From Amycolatopsis sp. EV170708-02-1 (GTDB lineage Bacteria; Actinomycetota; Actinomycetes; Mycobacteriales; Pseudonocardiaceae), in assembly GCF_022479115.1 (NCBI RefSeq), contig NZ_CP092497.1, forward strand, positions 8,060,001-8,124,000: a stretch of DNA of 64,000 nucleotides, read 5' to 3'. Positions within the stretch are counted from its first letter, which is position 1. Each line of letters begins with the position of its first letter. Shown piece by piece: positions 60,821-64,000 of the stretch. The position numbers and the translations under genes were made by a program. Below the pieces are notes generated by a model that searched no databases, was not told where the DNA came from, and saw nothing but the letters and a program-made list of their open reading frames with translations.

Positions 60821-61027
60821 ATGACCACCTGGCACGAGAACATGACCGGCTGGCACAAGTCGACCTACACGCACTGGGAAGAGAACGCCTGCGTCGAGGT
60901 CGGCACCGCGCCCGGCCTCGTGGGCATCCGGGACACCAAGCAGTGGGCGCTGCCGGACGAGACCCGCCCGATCCTGGTACTCCCGGCCGAGTCCTTCGCC
61001 GCGCTCCTCGAACACCTCGGACGATGA
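60821..61027 (+). CDS. DUF397 protein (partner of the HTH/DUF5753 regulator)
   Basis: 68 residues from the ATG at 60821. GWHKSTYTHWEENACVEVGT, GIRDTKQWALPDETRPILVL and ESFAALLEHLGR are the full DUF397 pattern. These proteins bind and counter DUF5753-HTH regulators (Scr2/Scr1 type). Preceded by GGGGAAAGG. Its stop overlaps the next gene (ATGA). Confidence 0.9.
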   Translation: MTTWHENMTGWHKSTYTHWEENACVEVGTAPGLVGIRDTKQWALPDETRPILVLPAESFAALLEHLGR

Positions 61028-61344
61028 ACGACGTCGCCCAGCCGTACATGGTCCACGATCCGCGGGAGATGGCGGGCCAGCTGATCAACGGCAACTGGAT
61101 CGTCGCGCGGTGGGAGCACCTCGGCGAGGACGAGGACCTCGACCACTGGACCGCCGTCCTGCGGGAGCACTGCGAAGAACTCGACGTCGATCCGTATGTC
61201 ATCAATATCCCGAGGAAGAGCCTGACCATCGTCTTCAACGGCGCGCTCCCCGCGCCGACGTTCGAGCAGCTGGAGAACTCGATCGCGGCCATCGAGTACC
61301 ACCGCTTCCTCGAACGCGAGATCGGGCCGAGACCGCTCGACTAG
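61024..61344 (+). CDS. Small hypothetical protein, third gene of the DUF397 operon
   Basis: 106 residues; the ATG overlaps the DUF397 stop. Soluble, acidic: QLINGNWIVARWEHLGEDED, EELDVDPYVINIPRKSLTIV, FEQLENSIAAIEYHRFLERE. No known motif. Coupled translation suggests it acts with the regulator pair, perhaps as an effector or extra regulator. Confidence 0.65.
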   Translation: MNDVAQPYMVHDPREMAGQLINGNWIVARWEHLGEDEDLDHWTAVLREHCEELDVDPYVINIPRKSLTIVFNGALPAPTFEQLENSIAAIEYHRFLEREIGPRPLD

Positions 61345-61373
61345 CGGCCGGCCGAAGCAAGCGAAGCCCCCTC

Positions 61374-61415
61374 TTGAAGATTCAGCCACGCCTGGCATAT
61401 ATTCCACGAGGAATA
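61374..61415 (+). promoter_or_regulatory. Promoter and operator of the padR-MFS operon
   Basis: TTGAAG (61374-61379), an 18-bp spacer and TATATT (61398-61403). The palindrome TATTCC-ACGA-GGAATA (61400-61415) overlaps the -10 box, so a bound PadR dimer would block transcription. AGGGGGA before the ATG at 61447 is the ribosome site. Confidence 0.7.
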
Positions 61416-61446
61416 ATCAGCCGGGAATCTTCCGAGGGGGACATCT

Positions 61447-62073
61447 ATGGCCGCGAAGCTCACCCCGCTCGCCATGGCGGTGCTGGAACTCCTGCACGAG
61501 CGGCCCATGCATCCGTACGAAATGGCGCAGCTGATGCGCGAGCGGTTCGTCAACACGCGCGTGAAGGTGAAGGCGGGCTCGCTCTACCACACGGTGGATC
61601 GCCTGGTGCAGAACGGTTTCGTCGAGATCGTCGAGACACAACGGGACGGGAAGCGCCCCGAACGCACCGTGTACGCGATGACGGACACCGGCCGCGACGA
61701 GTTCGTCGACCGGGCGCAGGACATGCTGGCCAACCCCGCCGAGGAGTACCCCGAGTACCTCAGCGCGCTCGCCGTCATCGACGAGCTCGGCCCGGAAATG
61801 TCGCTCACCCAGCTCAAGCACCGTGTGCTGCGGCTGCAGGCCGCCATCGCCTCCGACCAGGTCGTCCTGGAGAACCTGGTCAACGAGCACAAGCTCCCGG
61901 AGATCTACTGGCTCGACTGGTCCTACGCCACCGCGCGGCGGGCCTTCGAGCTCGAGTGGACCCAGAAACTCGTCGCGGACTTGGAATCCGGCCGCATCCG
62001 GTTCCAGGGCCACTGCGCGCCACAGCTGAACCTGGTCACCGAGGACGACAGCGATGAACGCAAGACAAGCTAA
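61447..62073 (+). CDS. PadR family repressor
   Basis: 208 residues. The N-terminal PadR winged HTH reads LAMAVLELLHERPMHPYEMA, GSLYHTVDRLVQNGFVEIVE, RTVYAMTDTGRDEFVDR; the C-terminal long helices (KHRVLRLQAAIASDQVVLEN) form the dimer. It overlaps the MFS gene by 20 bp and should repress both through the operator at 61400-61415 until a drug-like ligand binds. Confidence 0.9.
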   Translation: MAAKLTPLAMAVLELLHERPMHPYEMAQLMRERFVNTRVKVKAGSLYHTVDRLVQNGFVEIVETQRDGKRPERTVYAMTDTGRDEFVDRAQDMLANPAEEYPEYLSALAVIDELGPEMSLTQLKHRVLRLQAAIASDQVVLENLVNEHKLPEIYWLDWSYATARRAFELEWTQKLVADLESGRIRFQGHCAPQLNLVTEDDSDERKTS

Positions 62074-63673
62074 CCCCTGGGCCGCGCTTTCCGCGCTGTG
62101 CCTGGGTTTCTTCATGATCCTGCTGGACACCACGATCGTTTCGACCGCGATCCCCGCGATGCTGCGCGAGCTCGGCGCCGGGCTGAACGCGATCGTCTGG
62201 GTGATCAGCGTCTACCTGCTCACCTACGCGGTGCCGATGCTGTTCGCCAGCCGTCTCGGCGATCGCTTCGGCCCGAAACGCGTCTACCTGGCCGGGCTCG
62301 TGGTGTTCACCCTGGCCTCGCTGTGGTGCGGCCTGTCCGGTTCGGTCGAAACGCTGATCGCGGCTCGCGCGGTGCAAGGCCTCGGCGCCGCTTTGATGAC
62401 GCCGCAGACCCTGGCGTTCATCAGCCATCTGTTCCCGCCGTCGAAACGCGGCCCCGCGATGGGGCTCTGGAGCGGTGTCGCCGGGATCGCGGCCATCGTC
62501 GGGCCGGTGCTCGGCGGCGTGCTCGTCGACCACCTCGGCTGGGAATGGATCTTCTTCGTCAACCTGCCGGTCGGCGTGGTCGCGATCGCGCTGGCGCTGC
62601 TCAAGGTGCCGGACTGGCAGCCGAAGCACTCGCATTCCTTCGACGTCCCGGGGATCCTGCTCTCCGGCGCGGGCCTGTTCTGCGTCGTCTACGGCGTCCA
62701 AAATGGACAGCACTACGACTGGGGCCGCGTGTTCGGGCCGATCACCGTGTTCGAGATCATCGGCGCCGGTATCGCGCTGCTGGTCGCTTTCGTGGTGTGG
62801 CAACGGTTCAACCGTGAGGAACCGCTGCTGCCGCTGGGCGTCTTCGCGAACCGCAACTTCTCGGCCGGGGCGCTGACCGCGGTCACCGTCGGCTTCGCGA
62901 TGACCGGCATGTTCCTGCCGCTGGTGATCTACATCCAGGCCGTGCTGGGCGAGTCGCCGACGATGTCCGGCCTGCTGTTCGCGCCGATGTCGTTGCTGGG
63001 CGGCCTGATCGGCCCGTTCGTCGGCCGCGCTTCGGACAAGGTCGACGGGAAGATCCTGCTGATCATCGGGCTGACCGCGCTGGGCGCGGGACTGGCGCTG
63101 GCGGCGCTGACCGCACGGGCGGGCGCGAACGCCTGGGCGCTCACCCCGGCGCTGCTGGTGGCGGGTTTCGGGATCGGGTTCATCTTCGCGCCGATGGGCA
63201 ATCTGGCGATGAGTTCCGTCGAACCGCGGCTCGTCGGCACCGCGTCGGGCATCTTCAACACCGCCCGGCAGGTCGGCGGCGTGCTCGGCAGCGCGGCCGT
63301 CGGTGTGCTGCTGCAGGCACGGATCAGCGCTTCGATCGCCGACGAGGCCGCGTCGGCCGCGAGCGCACTCCCGGAGCAGTACCGGGCGCCGTTCGCGGAA
63401 GGCGTCGCGAAGGCCGCGGAATCGACCGGGGAGTTCGGTTCTTCCGGGACGGCCGCGTTCCCCGGCCTGCCGTCCGGTGTCGCCGAGCAGGCTCAGCGGC
63501 TCGCGCTCGAATCCGTCCACAATGGACTCACCGACGCGGCACGGGTGACGCTGCTGCTCCCGGCCGCGGTGCTCGTGCTGGGCGTGCTCGCCGCGCTCAC
63601 CATGCGGAACACGCGGAACGCGCGGAGCCGGGCGCACCCACCAGTGCCCGAACCCGCCGCCAACGCCGCCTGA
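62054..63673 (+). CDS. MFS multidrug efflux transporter (EmrB/QacA, DHA2)
   Basis: 539 residues, 14 membrane helices. LCLGFFMILLDTTIVSTAIP (motif D1-type start), SRLGDRFGPKRVYLAGLVVF, GPVLGGVLVDHLGWEWIFFV (motif C), and a long loop near the end (residues about 430-485) before the last helix. Drug/proton antiporter; with PadR it forms an inducible efflux pair, maybe for self-resistance or foreign antibiotics. Confidence 0.93.
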   Translation: MNARQANPWAALSALCLGFFMILLDTTIVSTAIPAMLRELGAGLNAIVWVISVYLLTYAVPMLFASRLGDRFGPKRVYLAGLVVFTLASLWCGLSGSVETLIAARAVQGLGAALMTPQTLAFISHLFPPSKRGPAMGLWSGVAGIAAIVGPVLGGVLVDHLGWEWIFFVNLPVGVVAIALALLKVPDWQPKHSHSFDVPGILLSGAGLFCVVYGVQNGQHYDWGRVFGPITVFEIIGAGIALLVAFVVWQRFNREEPLLPLGVFANRNFSAGALTAVTVGFAMTGMFLPLVIYIQAVLGESPTMSGLLFAPMSLLGGLIGPFVGRASDKVDGKILLIIGLTALGAGLALAALTARAGANAWALTPALLVAGFGIGFIFAPMGNLAMSSVEPRLVGTASGIFNTARQVGGVLGSAAVGVLLQARISASIADEAASAASALPEQYRAPFAEGVAKAAESTGEFGSSGTAAFPGLPSGVAEQAQRLALESVHNGLTDAARVTLLLPAAVLVLGVLAALTMRNTRNARSRAHPPVPEPAANAA

Positions 63674-63681
63674 CCTCACGT

Positions 63682-63727
63682 CTCGTGAGTGGCAAGGACG
63701 GTTCTAACCGTCCTTGCCACTCACGAG
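63682..63727. terminator. Perfect palindrome, exact copy of 48490-48535
   Basis: Same 46 bases as the hairpin after the thioredoxin gene. It lies between the convergent MFS and GH3 genes, fitting a two-way terminator. Confidence 0.85.
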
Positions 63728-63730
63728 GTC

Positions 63731-64000
63731 CTACCGGCGGTACCGCAGGCCGTAGCCGTACGGGTACAGCGCCTTCTTGCCGTCACCGACGTTCACCGGT
63801 TCCTGCGCCGCGCTGACAGGCCAGCTGAACGTCAGCTTCCCGGTCGGGTTGTAGTCGCCGTAAAGGACATCGGCGACACCGGCGCCTTCGCTGCCCGGAA
63901 GCCAGGCCGCGAGGAGCCCGTCGAACTGCGGCAGCTGCGCGGCGATGTCGAGCGGGCGGCCGGACACGGTCACCACGACGACCGGGACGCCGGAGGCCTT
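63731..64000 (-). CDS. Glycoside hydrolase family 3, C-terminal fragment (5' end outside window)
   Basis: The frame is open to the right edge, giving the last 89 residues. [55 protein letters not shown] and the closing [12 protein letters not shown] are the C-terminal domain of beta-glucosidases. It hydrolyses beta-linked glucose or xylose; secretion cannot be judged since the N-terminus is missing. Confidence 0.88.
   Translation of the reverse strand, partial: KASGVPVVVVTVSGRPLDIAAQLPQFDGLLAAWLPGSEGAGVADVLYGDYNPTGKLTFSWPVSAAQEPVNVGDGKKALYPYGYGLRYRR

Overview
The window is high-GC actinobacterial DNA, most likely from Amycolatopsis or another member of the Pseudonocardiaceae. This rests on GC-rich codon use, many ATGA/GTGA overlaps, many two-component and HTH regulators, small proteins of types seen in Amycolatopsis integrative elements, and a gene order that follows the mycobacterial rmlD - lcp1 - TIGR03089 - fadE25 - purE - purK - gtrA - PH-domain - birA - accD5 - accE5 backbone (Rv3266c to Rv3281 from memory). 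That backbone is expanded here by insertions.

Layout. 1-7.4 kb: cell-envelope polysaccharide genes (two GT4 glycosyltransferases, rmlD and rmlB for dTDP-rhamnose, two LytR-CpsA-Psr ligases, a TIGR03089 protein). 7.4-9.3 kb: DoxX and small hypotheticals. 9.33-20.43 kb: an 11,024-bp integrative and conjugative element of the actinomycete type (AICE). It carries an HTH regulator, a flavoprotein, a Pra-like activator, small element genes, an FtsK-like TraSA, RepSA, Xis and a tyrosine integrase, plus one low-GC cargo gene of unknown function. It is bounded by a 77-bp near-perfect direct repeat and sits in the 3' end of a fadE25-type acyl-CoA dehydrogenase gene. The element-borne end rebuilds the protein exactly, because both repeat differences are synonymous.

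20.4-28.6 kb: fadE25, an acyl-CoA synthetase, purE, a frameshifted purK, two GT87 membrane mannosyltransferase-like proteins and a degenerate GGDEF protein. 28.8-34.8 kb: a 745-residue fusion of ECF sigma factor, zinc finger, membrane segment and outside domain, two GtrA proteins, a DHA2 efflux pump and an NmrA-like reductase. 35.0-41.4 kb: two LuxR-type regulators followed by an orphan Pvc16/DUF4255 gene, a histidine kinase/response regulator pair, hisN, and a TNT-type toxin gene overlapping a probable immunity gene. 41.5-45.7 kb: HMG-CoA lyase, PH-domain protein, birA, and a frameshifted transglycosylase/NlpC-P60 gene. 45.7-55.8 kb: small metabolic and stress genes, including MerR + thioredoxin, S9 peptidase, ArsR + AHSA1, and GlxA-type AraC divergent from a quinone reductase. 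55.9-63.7 kb: a NarL-type two-component system, accD5-accE5, an HTH/DUF5753-DUF397 regulatory trio, and PadR + MFS efflux with a clear operator. The right edge cuts a family 3 glycoside hydrolase.

Convergent junctions are marked by long perfect palindromes that recur as sequence families within the window. No tRNA, rRNA or CRISPR array was seen.
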